A stretch of DNA of 48,382 nucleotides from the IMG/VR virus record IMGVR_UViG_3300013131_000067, positions 1-48,382 of that record. One strand, given 5' to 3'. Within the stretch, counting starts at the first letter, position 1. Every line of letters starts with the position of its first letter. Below the pieces are notes generated by a model that had not been told where the DNA came from, made no database searches, and saw only the letters and a list, made by a program, of their open reading frames with translations. The position numbers and the translations under genes are program-made. This document shows, in pieces, positions 1 through 11,792 of the stretch. Source of the stretch: a virus.

Positions 1-1
1 A

Positions 2-56
2 AAACATAGAAAAAATCCCTATATAAATAAAATATGTAGGGATTTTTTCTATGTTT
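2..56. terminator. Bidirectional hairpin terminator
   Basis: A perfect 20-bp inverted repeat (2-21 and 37-56) encloses a 15-nt loop. Each arm carries a run of six A or T, so transcripts from either side end in a stem followed by U-rich sequence. It lies just upstream of the first gene and probably insulates it from whatever lies to the left. Confidence 0.85.
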
Positions 57-72
57 AAATTGGAGAAATAAT

Positions 73-3000
73 ATGGCGGTAGGTGTAGATTTAGCTAATA
101 AACAAGTAATATTCAGATTATATCCAGAGACGACGGTTTCCGCCAGTGATTGAAATAGCTCTACCGGATTTACTTTTAATAGTATGTATCATATTAGTTA
201 TGCTATTAGATATAGAACTAAAGGTACCTCTAGTTCAACCTATAATTTTGGCGGAATGTATAATTTTAGTCTTTCCGGTGCTTCCATAACCGGAATTGTT
301 ATAGAGATGATGCCAGGTCATTACAAGCCTTATTATAATTCTGGTACAAGAAATTATTTATATTTTTATAATGCCTTGGGTGGATCTACTACCGATATTT
401 GCATTACGGGAGATCAATGATTAATAATTAGATCTCAAGATTCAAACGATAAAGCATTATTTACTCAGCAAATGACAATACAGGAAGCCATAGAATTATC
501 ATCTTCCGAAGGATCTTCTGCTTATGATACGGTTTGAGATGGTGCATCGGAAGGCTCTACATTAACCGCTATGAGGGTCGCTATATCTGGATGTTATGTC
601 ACTACATCTGATTCTGGTTCTGTCTGAGTTAATAACCCAGATAAATATTTAGGGTGTCCATGAGGATATAATTATGGAACGACGCAATTAGACGCATTGA
701 CGGGATCATTAAATTCGGAATATTCTATTTTAAGATTCGGGCCCGTTTATCAAGGATCATCTGGATGATGTATGCCAGCAATTTATTGTGAAAACGGAGA
801 ATTGGCAAATTCAAATCCTGATATACCTGCCGTAGTAAAATTATATGACATTATAAGATGAATGAAAAAGGATTTACCATCAACAGCAAATTATGAAATT
901 TTATGAGTAAGTCCTACAGATCTAGATACCTCAACAACATCTCAGATGTGTACATCTTTAAATCCATATAGAGAATATATAAATGGCGAACCTTATGATG
1001 ATTTGGGGTATTGAGAACCAAGAGGTAATTCGACCGATTACCCAACTACATTATCGGCATATGCAATAAATTATCCAGGAATGGTAAATTATACCGGTAG
1101 CGCTGGATTGGTTGTTATAAATAAATATAGAGATATTAATGCAAGAATACCTGAAAGAGGGCAATATTTAAAGGTTAGAAATTCCCAATTATCAAATGTA
1201 TTAAATACGTTAACAGCATCAATGATATCATCGAGCGGAATAAATTTTTCAGATTCACACGACATAATGGGAATTCAAATTTCGGCGCAAAACGGAAATT
1301 TACCATTAAAACTTAAAGTTGAAAATGTAGATTGAAAATATTTAGGTCAACACTGTTTTGATGCAAAACATACACAAAATTCGGCCGCATCGGGTGTATA
1401 CTGATCCTCCCCATCCGTATCTGGAATTTGGTGATTTTCTACTCCAACCGATAGATTAAAATCTTCAACGGGGGTAGTAAATGGTTTAACGGGATGACCG
1501 AGGCAATATGAATCATATACTCATACTCAACAAAAATGTTTATATTCTCTTAATACTCAAAGAATTGAATTAAATGGTTGTAATATGCAAAGTATATTGG
1601 GACATGGTTTACATAATCAAAATATTGAAACATCTACATATATGATAAACGGAACATTAACCGCATATCAAAAGTCAAAAGTTGAAAATTGTAAATTTGA
1701 AGATATTTCGCAAAAACCACTACAATCATTATTAACAAATCCAGCTACGGGTCCGTATGCATCCACAAGATATTACGAATATCCAATAAGCGGAGATTGA
1801 ATCGTTAACAATGAATTCAGAAGATGTGGAAGTCATATTAATTTAATTAGTCTTGGTCCAAATTGTACAATTTCTGGAAATGTTATTGATAGAATGAATT
1901 ATTTAGTTCCCGGTTATAATAAATTTGGAATTAGAACATATTATTCTCACCCACAACATGTTACAAAATTTATTGATAATACGTTAATAAATAATATGTG
2001 AAACTTTCAATCATGTAATTTGCTAATGACTGGAAATATTCAAAATTATGAAATACATCCAGACGTACTAGAGTTTTATGGTGGTGGTTGGGGTGGGTCT
2101 TTTCATCAAGACGCCGTTCATAACCAAGTTTCTCTTAATGTTTGAGATAATAAATTCATGAATTGTAAAGTTGACGGTATTTTATTTGAGGGCGCATCTC
2201 CGTTCACCCCGGCCTATTCTTGTTCTGCAACAACCTCCGGTAATTTGGCAAATAAAATGGATAACATATCATTTACTGGAAATTTAATTACAAAGAGAGA
2301 ATATTTTGTAAGACTTATAGAAGAAAATGCGTCATATAACGGTAGAACTAAATTTGATTCAAAAACGCCGCCATCATATCCATTAATGTGAATATCGGAT
2401 ATTTTTAATATAGATATTAGTAATAACGTGTTTTTGGGAACCGAAATGACTGATGAGACGAAATATCTTACAACATCGTGGGGTGAAGTTTTAACGGCAT
2501 GAAGAAGTAATACATTTAATATGGATTCCGCTTCCGGTGTTCATATTCATAATAATAAATTTGGTAACTTAACGGGAAAATTATTTTCTCTAACTAGGGG
2601 CAGCGGACTTAATGATTTTACAGCTATTTTAGATGGCGGGCCGTGAAGAACTTTTGGTCAAATTAACGATTTTAATTTTTATAATAATAAAATTTATAAT
2701 TCAAATAATGGATTAATGTCTATTGAAATAAATCCACATATGATAATGCCGATTGATACAACCGTGGATACAAATTTTTTCGTTTTAAATTATACGACCA
2801 TTCCTACATCGTTTACAGCATCTCTTTCGGCTATAGGAATGCATGATGATAACTTATCTATTTCCGGAGCCGGTGATGGTTATTCATATCATCAAGGAAA
2901 ATCAAAAAAGTGAAAAATTTATGATAATGAATTCATTCAAGACTATAATTCGGATTTCTTTACTTATTTTGGAATAAAAAATCAAGGATATGAAACGGCT

Positions 3001-4083
3001 GAAATAAGTGCCGAATGAGCCGTTCCAAAAGGAATAGCAATTTTTTATAATTCTAATATGTATAAATGAAGTTATAATGGAGTATCATATATTCCACAAA
3101 TGGATCCTCAGGTAAGACCCGATATCTATGCTTCAATAACTCCGTTTAACGACGATGATTCAACGATTTCCGGAAATACATTTTATGGTTGGGATCAATC
3201 TACGAGAAATATTGAATGAATTTCCTATAAAACAAATGAAGAATCTGCCAATTATATTAACTCAAATTATGCGACATCTCCAATCGGAAGCACCGGTATT
3301 ATCGACGTAGTTACGAAATATTCCGTTAGTTCCGTAAATTTCATCACATGAAAAAATTTAAATTTGAGTATGAGTAGTAATTGATGATATCACGCTCAAA
3401 ATATAAAAAACGAAGAATATCCACAAGGGTTTGTTACAAAACTATCTAGATATGTACTTACGGGTGGTGTAACATGATCTAATCTTGGGTTTGTTCCTTA
3501 TATGGCAAATATAAGACAAGATTCCTATGATGATGCTATGTTTAATCTAAGTGGATGAACAAATTATCTTAATACGGCAACCACCGGATGAAGAGGTACG
3601 AACAATAGCGTTAGTACTTCTATTCCAAATCTTAATTATACTTTTGATATCAATAATCCAAACTCATTCTTAGAACCCATTTCCGCATCATCAACTAGAA
3701 CAATAAAAACCGGTAAAAAAAGAAATTCAAATATATCCGGCGGTTATTGCTCATTTCCAAATCAATTTAAGCAAAACGTCGGTCAATTATCTGAACTTCA
3801 GGAAATTCTTGATTATCACGTAAATGCGGATACTAGAGGTAGATATATAGAGACCAGAAAACAAATTAAACATTGAATATCACGACATGTTGATGAAACC
3901 GTTTTTGAAAAACAAGATACTTTTTATTTCTTGGATCTTGTAAAAAAGATAGAAATATCAAAGATTACGAATAATACATATTGAGCCGAACAGTCGTTTG
4001 AGAAATATATCAAAGTTCTCGCACCGAATTCAGACATTCACAAAAACATCAAACTCAATTTTATTAAGAAAGAAGAGAAGTAA
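73..4083 (+). CDS. Large beta-helix-like appendage protein (1336 aa)
   Basis: One continuous reading frame once TGA is read as Trp; under the standard code it breaks into many fragments. GGAGA stands 6 nt before the ATG. The protein is rich in Ser, Thr, Asn, Gly and aromatic residues. Its middle has repeated strand-turn units with Asn ladders (NNEF, ISGNVID, NNKF, SNNVF), typical of right-handed parallel beta-helix tailspikes and appendages. The last ~90 residues are charged and look like a separate foot domain. There is no signal peptide. Trp is mostly TGA with a few TGG (e.g. GGGWGGSF). Role in host-surface binding or glycan processing is inferred; no catalytic site was recognised. Confidence 0.7.
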
Positions 4084-4091
4084 ATAGTAAT

Positions 4092-4628
4092 ATGCCTAAA
4101 TGGATATTTGAAAATATAAAGTCTAACAAGTTTCCCGAAAATATGAATGAACTTCATTATAATATGAAAGAATGAGTTCAAACAAGTATATTCAATGTTG
4201 GCTTAAATCCAATAAAACCAAAAACTGATATGTCAGATGTTTTTTTTGATATGTTAAAAAGCAATATATCTTTAGGTCTTGCTGGACCACAAATAGAAAT
4301 GTATTGAGACTATTATTTCACTAGTTTTATACTTGGAACTAAGTTTATTCATATGAAACCACCGATTGGATATTTGTTTCCATGTTATATTAGTGAGATT
4401 TGACCAATTAATACATTTCAGTCATTAATTTCAACTGTTATAGATGATAGATCTCAAGAAGATTTAATGAATAGATATATTATATGATTGATGTCGCAGA
4501 AAACGATTGAGTGATGATCAATTATGACACCCGCAGGATCTATTCCGGGTCCGGTGCAAACTTTACCGCTGTTGATAAAACCAAAAAGAAAAAAGAGGTC
4601 TTTTAATGAATCATTATCAGGTACTTAA
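4092..4628 (+). CDS. Hypothetical phage protein (178 aa)
   Basis: Starts 8 nt after the appendage gene and uses TGA for most Trp (the first, MPKW, is TGG). It is rich in aromatic and hydrophobic residues, with a stretch around EMYWDYYF and IGYLFPCYISEIW, and ends in a basic tail (KPKRKKRSF). I do not recognise the family. Position behind an appendage gene and shared TGA use suggest a virion or assembly role. Its 3' end overlaps the start of the DnaJ-like gene by 23 nt, implying translational coupling. Confidence 0.6.
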
Positions 4629-5355
4629 TCTTAATCCAGAAGTTTATCATGATAAGATAAAAAGAAGATATAAAGAGTTGGCAAAAAGATTTCATCCCGA
4701 TAAATGATCTGGAGATGATAGTATATTTAGAAGAATAAAAGATTCTTATGAAATTCTATCGGATGTTAATAAAAGAAAGATATATGATCAGGTTTATGGG
4801 TTTGAAACAATAGATGTAAATAATGATGGATTTACAATCAATATACCTTTGAAACCACATGAAGTACTTAATAAACTCCCCATACAAGCATCATATCGTA
4901 GAAGAAATGTTTGTTCTTGCGAAGGTAGAGATGAAGAATGTAAATATTGTTTAGGTAATGGAATAATGTCTGAAGATATAGATATGATATTTAGAGACAC
5001 GGATGTATATTATGATGGTATGGAGTTTACAATAAATGCTGGTGGGAATATAAATAAATATGGTGAAGTTAAAGAAATAAAAGGTATCATAAGATACGAA
5101 TATGATCCTAAATTGTGACAATATCAACAAACGATGGATTATATTGGATGCTTTATATACAGTATTGATATTTCTGATGAAGATTTTCAAAAAAATATTT
5201 CAAATTTAGGCTATATCCCAGTAAATATAATAAACTATGGAGAAGTTCAACTTCCTAAAAGTTCTTTTTTGGATGATAATATAATTTCAACCTCTCATCC
5301 AAAATTAAAAGTTTGTCTAAATGTTTTTGTGAAAGATTTATCAAAATTATTGTAA
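4606..5355 (+). CDS. DnaJ-like J-domain protein
   Basis: The N-terminal ~65 residues form a J-domain: HYQVLNLNP at the start, the HPD motif at residues 30-32 (HPDKW, with W as TGA), then YEILSDVNKRKIYD. A short cysteine module follows, C103-x-C105 and C112-x2-C115 then LGNG, which resembles half of a DnaJ zinc-finger repeat. The C-terminal half resembles the substrate-binding beta domain of Hsp40s (DVYYDGMEF, GGNINKYGEVKE). J-domains stimulate DnaK ATPase, so it probably recruits the host Hsp70 for replisome or capsid assembly. At 249 aa it is shorter than cellular DnaJ (~375 aa). The start overlaps the previous gene. Confidence 0.85.
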
Positions 5356-5466
5356 ACCTTAAACTTTAGATATTACAACAATAAATAAAAACAGATGAAG
5401 TAGAAAAACGTTAGAACTATTTCACCTTATTAACCACTAAAACCTTATAACAAAAGGAGGCGATTT

Positions 5467-6273
5467 ATGGTCGATCTATCTTTCCTCAAGCGTGAACTCG
5501 AGAAGGTCTCGAACGCAACTTCCAATCAAGATGTAAAGTGAAAGCCACCGGTAGGTAAATCGGTAATTCACTTTCTACCGTACAAGTTTGACGATAGTTA
5601 TCCCTTTCGTAAACTTAGATTCCATTACTCCCTAAATCCATCAGTATACTGTCTAGAAAACGACGATGAAGGTTCTTGCCCAGTTTGCAAGAAGGCTTCT
5701 GAGTTGTGGAAGCAAGGTCAGGATGATGTTGATGCGCGAAATCTTGCGAAGAAACTTTTCGCAAAGGATCGCTATTATACTCCAATATTTGTTCGCTCTG
5801 AGAACGGTAATGAAGTAAATGAGATGCGAATCTGGGGTTTCGGTAAGCAACTTTATAAGAAGATTCTTGATCTTTATGAAGAGCATGAAACGGATCTTAC
5901 TGATGTAAAGAATGCACCTGATTTCATTATTAAGTTTACAGAACCGGCTCCGGGAGAAACTTTTGGTGATACCGATATTATGGTTGATCCAAAGACTATC
6001 AAGGTTGCAAAACCCGTTGCCGCATCTAAGGGTGAGATTTCTCAAATTGTTGAGAGCGTTCCCGAAATTGAATCTCTCTTTATTCATCGTCCGGCGGCTG
6101 AGGTTATTGATATCTTTGCAAAGTATATCAATAGCTTAGATAAGCCTTCAACCGAAAACGTTAACAAGAATAAGGTTGAAAAGATGAAGCGCGAAAGTAT
6201 TGCGGAGGACAAGTCAAAGGATAGTGATGACGATTTCGATAAGAAATTTGATTCAATGTTTGACGACGAATAG
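5467..6273 (+). CDS. Single-stranded DNA-binding protein, T4 gp32-like
   Basis: A strong AAAGGAGG site precedes the ATG. Residues H53, C62, C71 and C74 (ending in CPVC) match the His-Cys3 zinc site of T4 gp32. The start, with FLKRELEK, resembles the gp32 basic self-association region. The final ~25 residues are very acidic (DSDDDFDKKF, ending FDDE), the usual protein-recruiting tail of phage SSBs. At 268 aa it is close to gp32 (301 aa). Trp25 is the only TGA; other Trps are TGG. It is placed directly before uvsX and would coat ssDNA for the recombinase and helicase. Confidence 0.88.
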
Positions 6274-6287
6274 TAAAGAGGTAATAC

Positions 6288-7526
6288 ATGGCGAAGACTA
6301 AAAAGGGTGGGGCTGTCATCGAAGGAGGTGACAGCCTCATTCAATCTATTCAAAAAGAAATCAATGATGGTATGGCAAAGATGGTTGCTTACAATCTAGA
6401 TGCCGAAGATCCCTTGGAGGTAAAACAGTGATTCTCCACTGGATCAGACCTTGTTGATTTGATTTGTCGCGGAGATTTCGGAAAAGATAAACAAAAAGGT
6501 GGAATTCCGTCCGGTCGTATTCTAATGATCAACGGCGAATCAGGTTCCGGAAAATCACTTTTTGCTTGGCACATTATAAAGGATGTTATTGATAAGGGTG
6601 GCATTGCATTATATATCGATACGGAAGGCGCAACAAATCTAGCATTTCCAAAGATGATCGGATGCGATACTTCAAAAGTTATCTTTATTCCACCGGAGTC
6701 AGCAGAAACAATTGAAGTCGTGTTTTCTATTATTGACAAATTCTTTACTTCATTGTTGAAAAGTAAAGATCCAAATAGATTTGGTATCATTGTTGTTGAC
6801 TCTATTACTCAATTAAGTACATCCGATGAAATGGATGAAGAGGGATTGGTTTCTAGACAATATCCAACAAAAGCAAGAATGATGTCAAAGATTATGAGAA
6901 AGTTCAAAGGTCTCATTCCTCAAACAAATGTATGTCTTTGTATGACAAATCAATTAAGAACGGACATTGGAGATACATCATTTTTTGGTGATCATATGAC
7001 CGTTCCAACAGGCACAGCGCAATTCTTTTCTGCTTCAACAGTTTTAAGATTGTATAAATCATCCAAGGTAAAAGGTGATGTTGCTGGAGATGTTATTGGT
7101 CAGGTTATTCGCGTAAAGACAGAAAAGTCTAGATTTACACGCCCATATAGAGAAGTAAAGATTCCATTGCACTTTGAACAAGGTCTTTTAAATGAAGTTT
7201 CTATTTACGATAAGTTAGATGAAATGAAAGTTTTTGACGGAAAGACAAAAGTAAAAAAGTGGATAAATGATTGGGACGGTAAACAGGGTGCTATATTGGA
7301 AGATGGTAAGTATATCTTTAAGTTTGCAGCAAGAGATTGGACGAATTTGTATAAAACAAATGAAGATCTTAGAGTTTGGTGTGAACAAAGATTGATTGAA
7401 GAATTCATGAAACCCGCATCTGATTGAGCCGCTGGAGATGATCTTTCTGAAAAAGGTAAGATAATAACTTCAAGCGATGAAACAGAAACAATCATAGAGG
7501 AGACAAATGAGCAATCAGAAGAATAA
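6288..7526 (+). CDS. uvsX: UvsX/RecA-type recombinase
   Basis: RecA-fold strand-exchange ATPase of 412 aa (T4 UvsX is ~390). Walker A GESGSGKS lies at about residues 83-90. YIDTEGA and the Walker B strand IIVVDSITQL follow, then MTNQLRTDIGD in the L2 region. Two Trps are TGA (QWFSTGSD and SDWAAGDD) while AWHI, KWINDWD and VWCE are TGG, a clear mixed-use gene. The C-terminus is acidic (EETNEQSEE). Stop overlaps the next start by 20 nt. A 10-bp-scale hairpin sits inside the first 20 codons (see 6311-6336). Confidence 0.92.
6311..6336 (+). other. Intragenic hairpin at the start of uvsX
   Basis: An 8-bp perfect inverted repeat (GGCTGTCA and TGACAGCC) encloses a 10-nt loop containing GAAGGAGG, a perfect Shine-Dalgarno-like string. 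It starts 24 nt inside the gene. No ATG lies at a usable distance from that string, so a ribosome-stalling or translation-control role is only inferred. Confidence 0.5.
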
Positions 7527-8457
7527 GATTGTTATTATCGACGGTTCAAATCTATGTAAAAGATATGAAGCAATGGAGGGGGTGTCCAAATGGGCACCTA
7601 CCTCCCTTGTTTTTAACCACTTATTATGAATTATAGAAAGAATGGAACCATCAAAAGTTCTAATCGCTTGGGAAGGCCCGGGGTCAAGAGATCCAAGAAA
7701 AAAGATCTTTGAAGGTTATAAAAGCGATAGAGATAAATTAAAGAAAAAACAAAAAAAAGTTGATATACGCTCAAAAAGAAAAAAGATTGCGCCAATTGTC
7801 GAACAACATATAGTTCCTTGTTTACCAATCTATCAAGTAAAAGAAGACAGTATGGAAGCGGACGATATTATCGCCGCTCTTGTAAATAGATTGAATGAAG
7901 AAAACGAATATAACGTTATCATAATTTCATCCGACCATGATTTCTATCAACTAGTAAATAAAAACACTGTTATCTATAATCCAATTAGTAAAAAGTTTTT
8001 TACATTAAAAGATATACAAGAAGAATATGGAATTCGTAATCCATATAATATATCGTGAATAAAAGCAATTATTGGAGACAATTCTGATAGTATTCCAGGG
8101 TGTCCAGGATGTGGCTTAAAAACGGCACAAAAGAAATTACATGAAATTCTAAATTCTGAAGATTTATGAACATCCGAACAAATAAAAGAACTTATGAAAA
8201 GTCAAAAGAATTATAATCATGAAGATATAGAAATGTATTGACGAATTATTCAATTGATGGAACCCCTTAATATAAGAGCTCATCTACAAACAAAAAAAAG
8301 ATTAGATTATATCTTTTCAAATCCACCAAAATATGATGAGAAAAAACTCATGAAAGTTTATGTGGAAGCAAAGATATATATTGACATACCAAAAGAAACA
8401 ATTCAAAGAAAACTGTTGGTTCTTTCTGAATACACATTCAAAAATAAAAGTTCTTAG
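7507..8457 (+). CDS. 5'-3' exonuclease / flap endonuclease (T4 RNase H-like)
   Basis: PIN/FEN-type nuclease of 316 aa. Visible acidic metal sites: IIDGSNL near residue 10, MEADDIIAAL around residue 117, ISSDHDFYQL around 143, and the helix-hairpin-helix-like GDNSDSIPGCPGCGLKTA near 195. These order and spacings match T4 RNase H and the 5' nuclease domain of Pol I. It would remove RNA primers and flaps; notably the DnaE in this genome has no 5' nuclease of its own. Four Trps are TGA and two TGG. ATG overlaps the uvsX stop. Confidence 0.87.
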
Positions 8458-8465
8458 GAGATTAG

Positions 8466-9227
8466 ATGTCAATCACAACTTTATCTGATTATGGAAGTAT
8501 ATTTCAATCAAAGCTTATGAAGTTTTTAATAGAAGATAAGATGTTTTTCTTCAAGCTTCATCCCGTTCTTAGACCGGAATACTTTTCAGATAAAAAGTAT
8601 CGAGATTTACTAAAAGTTATTATAAAGCATTTTGAAACATATTCTGATTTACCTACATACGATGTTTTATCAATATACGCAAATAAAATTGTTGATATTG
8701 ATAGAAAAGATGCGATGATTCGTCTTATTAACGAAGTAAAAATAGAGAGTGGAAATCCGGAGTTTTTTCTAGATGAAGCATTAAAGTTTTGTAAAAGAAA
8801 TGAAATAAAGGAAACTCTAATTGATTCTGTTGATTTTCTTCAAAATGAAGATTACGAAAAAATAGAAGATAGATTAATGTCTTTAATGAAAAAGATCAAT
8901 ATAGATATCAGCGGTCATAATTATTGGGAAAACTTTGATGCTAGAAGCGCCATGACAAGATTTAACATTATTCCCACCGGTTGGGATCCTATTGATGCAA
9001 TAACAAACGGCGGATTGGGAGCTGGAGAGTTGGGAGTTATTGCCGGTGGCCCAGGATTCGGAAAATGTACTTCTAAAAACACCAAAATAGATATTGAAAT
9101 AGAGAAAATTATTATAGAAGATGATAATGGTATGGTGAATGAATATTATCCGTGGGATAATATTAAGCTTCCAAACGGAAATATAAAACTCGCAAAAGAT
9201 ATTGTTAATGAAGATTTTTCACTTTAG
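8466..9227 (+). CDS. Replicative DNA helicase, N-terminal half plus N-intein
   Basis: Residues 1-200 are the N-terminal part of a DnaB/T4 gp41-type helicase: helical N-domain, linker, then TGWDPIDAITNGGLGAGELG and Walker A GGPGFGK. The frame then passes directly into an intein N-half at Cys201 (CTSKNTKIDI...) and stops 53 residues later at TAG. The break falls after the Walker A lysine, so this half cannot be active alone. The partner half is at 10166-11383. Extein Trps are TGG. AGGAG lies 8 nt before the start. Confidence 0.9.
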   Translation: MSITTLSDYGSIFQSKLMKFLIEDKMFFFKLHPVLRPEYFSDKKYRDLLKVIIKHFETYSDLPTYDVLSIYANKIVDIDRKDAMIRLINEVKIESGNPEFFLDEALKFCKRNEIKETLIDSVDFLQNEDYEKIEDRLMSLMKKINIDISGHNYWENFDARSAMTRFNIIPTGWDPIDAITNGGLGAGELGVIAGGPGFGKCTSKNTKIDIEIEKIIIEDDNGMVNEYYPWDNIKLPNGNIKLAKDIVNEDFSL

Positions 9228-9285
9228 TTTTTTCAAAACCCGATCTTTCAAGTATATATTATAATAAAAGAAAGGGAATAAATAT

Positions 9286-10203
9286 ATGAAGAAAAAATCT
9301 TTGTTTGAAATTTGATGCGATAAATATGGAAATGATTTAGCAATAATAAAATGAAACGAGTATATAGAGAAACAAAAAAAATGTAATACAAAAAATACAT
9401 ATATTGAAAAATATGGTGAAGAGATTGGTGAAAAAAAATGAAATGAATTTATAGAAAAAAGTAAACAAACAGAATTAAACATGATAAAAAGATATGGCGA
9501 AGAAACAGGTAAAAAAAAATGAAACGAATATATCCAAAAACATAAGAAAAATCAAACTCTGGAGGGATTAATTTATCATCACGGAAAAGAAAAAGGTGAA
9601 TTAATTTACAACAATAGGGTAAAAAAAATAAAAGAAGCGAATCGTGGTGAATCAAATCCCATGTCGATTCAATCAATTTCAAAACGAATGAATATAACAA
9701 TGGAGGAAGCTAGAAAAAATACGCCATGTTATAATAGAAAAAAAGAAAAACATCCGCTTTATAATAAAAAACTGACGGATGAAACAAAGAAAAAGATATC
9801 TCTCGGGGTTCAGCGATCAAAGCCGTGAGGAAAAAAATGTAAAAAACAACAAAGTAAATGTTACGAAATGGTAAAAAAATTTTTTCCAAACACTATTTGG
9901 GAATGTAGTATAAAAACAGAGACAAAATATAGAAATGTGGATATGTTCATACCAGATTATAATCTAATAATCGAATATTATGGCGATTATTGACATATGA
10001 ACCCTTCACGATTCAATGAAAACGATTATAATAATCATTTACATTTAACCGCAAAAGAAAAATGAGCATATGATGAAAAAAGATTAAATGAATTGCGTCA
10101 AGAAGGTTATGATGTATTTATAATATGAGAATCCGATCTAAAGGAAATTAGCGAGGAGAAACTTTATGAAAGTATTAAAGGTTTTAAGACACGAAAAGAT
10201 TAA
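9286..10203 (+). CDS. Vsr-like homing endonuclease within the split helicase
   Basis: A 305-aa protein between the two helicase halves. The first ~110 residues contain four tandem ~25-aa units of the pattern YGxExGxxKWNEYIxK, a feature of free-standing homing endonucleases. A linker with NPLYNKKLTDETKKKIS (NUMOD3-like) follows. The C-terminal third has DMFIPDYNLIIEYYGDYWH, AKEKWAYDEKRLNEL and DVFIIWESDL, matching the Vsr-like endonuclease fold of the EDxHD type. Eight of nine Trps are TGA. The final 38 nt overlap the start of the C-terminal helicase half. It probably cuts an unoccupied helicase gene to spread the cassette. Confidence 0.85.
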
Positions 10204-11383
10204 TATAAAACAACTTTTTGATAAATTAAATATACGCTTTATAGATGATGAAAAAAATGATGTTATTGTTCAAAACGAATATAATATAAAAGTTTTAACG
10301 ACAATGGGTTATAAACAAATAGAGGCGATGAGACTAGTAAAACCAGAGATCCCAGTCACCTTATATTTAAAAAATAAAAAAACATTAAAAGCATCAAAAG
10401 AACATTTCGTAAAAACGTTAAATAGGAGTTGAGTAAAAATAAAAGATTTGATAAATAATGATCAAATAGAAACAAAAGATGGATTTAGTGCATTTGAAAA
10501 AATAAAAGAACATAAGAAACAAGAGGAGTTATACGATTTTCAGGTAAAAGAAATACATTCATATTTTACAAACGATATTAACAGCCATAATTCTCATTCC
10601 TTAGTCAGTATAGGATGTAATGCAGCTAGAATTGGAAAGAATGTTCTTTACATTTCACTGGAATTATATAGTAATGTTGTTGAAACCAGGTTTGATTCAA
10701 ATTTTACAAACATTGAAAATGATAAAATTAGATTTCACAAAGAGATTGTGAAAAAGAGATTAGAATCATTAAAAAATGAAGGAAAATTTGGTGATATTTT
10801 CGTAAAGTATTTTCCAACAGGTTCAGTAACTGTTCAGCAACTAAAAGCATATGTAAATCAATTAAAAGCAATGGGTTTTAATCCAGATCTTATACTTTTA
10901 GATTATGCCGATATTGTAAAGCCGGGAAGGTTTTATAAGGATGCTCATCGTCTTGAACAAAAAGGTATATATGAAGATCTTCGCGGATGGGCTGGTGAAA
11001 TTGAGAAACCAATTTGAACGGCATCTCAGGCTGGAAAACAAGTTATTGAAAAAGATTGGATTGGCATTGAAGATTTATCTGATTCGTTTGGCAAAGCAAT
11101 GGTTGCGGATCTTATCTTTGGTTTAACAAGAAAGATGGATCAAAGAATAGATAATTCTGGAAAGTTATTTGTTGCAAAAAGTCGAGTCGGAAAAGATGGT
11201 TTCATATTCCCTATCACGATGGATACTGCTTTATCTCTTATTGAGGTTCATGAAACGGATCATGATCAAACAAAAGAAATTCTGAGCGGTACAAGAAAAA
11301 ACGAATCCGGTAGAGTTTCAATGTCAAGTCATAAGAAATCCAAAATGATTGATGATTTAAGAAGCGAATTCGGTATATCATAA
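10166..11383 (+). CDS. C-intein plus replicative DNA helicase C-terminal half
   Basis: Residues 1-142 are the intein C-part. It contains block B (LKASKEHFVKT then WVKIKDLINNDQIET), block F (LYDFQVKEIHSYFTND) and block G ending SHN. The extein resumes at Ser143 with SHSLVSIGCNAARIGKNVLY, so splicing rebuilds GPGFGK-S and a 463-aa helicase (T4 gp41 is 475). Downstream are LDLILLDYAD (Walker B), PIWTASQAG (sensor region, W as TGA) and MDQRIDNSGKLFVAKSRVGKDG. GAGGAG lies 9 nt before the ATG. The C-intein is much longer than usual because the split lies before block B. Confidence 0.9.
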
Positions 11384-11410
11384 TGTGTATAGAAAAAAAA
11401 GTCATAATGG

Positions 11411-11443
11411 CTATTTACTTTTCGGTTTTCGTTTAGTATATTA
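11411..11443 (+). promoter_or_regulatory. Putative promoter (CTATTT-20-TATATTA family)
   Basis: CTATTT at 11411 and TATATTA at 11437 are separated by exactly 20 nt; read as sigma70-type elements this is TTTACT, 17 nt, TATATT. It lies in the only sizeable gap between the helicase and the next operon. Three similar sites occur at 40128, 42366 and 47531. Confidence 0.6.
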
Positions 11444-11482
11444 CTAACAGATTTATAAACCAAGGGAAAGGAAAAATTTCTT

Positions 11483-11788
11483 ATGAACAATTATGATCAA
11501 AGTTACACACTAACAATTCAAACATTATCAGGCGCATTAGAGGAATATAATTATAATAATAAGTATAATTTGTTATATGATTATAATAAGTATTTAGTTG
11601 ATTTAAGGCAAAAACGATTTGATATGCCCGATGATGAAGTTTATATCTTTAAAACAGAAAACGCAAATATGGTTGCTTATAAAAACGTATTTGGTGAAAT
11701 TGAATATGTTACAACAGATCTATTCTATAGGCGACATTATGTAAATAAAAGTCTTGTAAAAAAGGTAAAGTCAATAACGGGAGAATAA
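11483..11788 (+). CDS. Hypothetical protein (101 aa)
   Basis: First gene downstream of the putative promoter at 11411, with AAGGAAAGG-like sequence before the ATG. It is rich in Tyr and Asn in the N-terminal half (EYNYNNKYNLLYDYNKYL) and basic at the C-terminus. No Trp, no motif and no membrane segment were seen. Likely a small soluble phage protein; function unknown. Confidence 0.6.
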   Translation: MNNYDQSYTLTIQTLSGALEEYNYNNKYNLLYDYNKYLVDLRQKRFDMPDDEVYIFKTENANMVAYKNVFGEIEYVTTDLFYRRHYVNKSLVKKVKSITGE

Positions 11789-11792
11789 ATAA

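Noticed and set aside
73-4083. TGA as glycine (code 25) instead of tryptophan
   Set aside because: Conserved Trp positions in helicase, reductase, J-domain and NADAR proteins coincide with TGA, while invariant glycines are never TGA.
5418-5451. Another CTATTT promoter before the SSB gene
   Set aside because: The only -10-like TTATAA is 22 nt away and so close to the gene that the transcript would lose or barely include the ribosome site.
5653-6790. Reverse-strand ORFs of up to 144 aa opposite the SSB and recombinase genes
   Set aside because: They are shadows of strongly recognised forward genes; no domain was seen in their translations.
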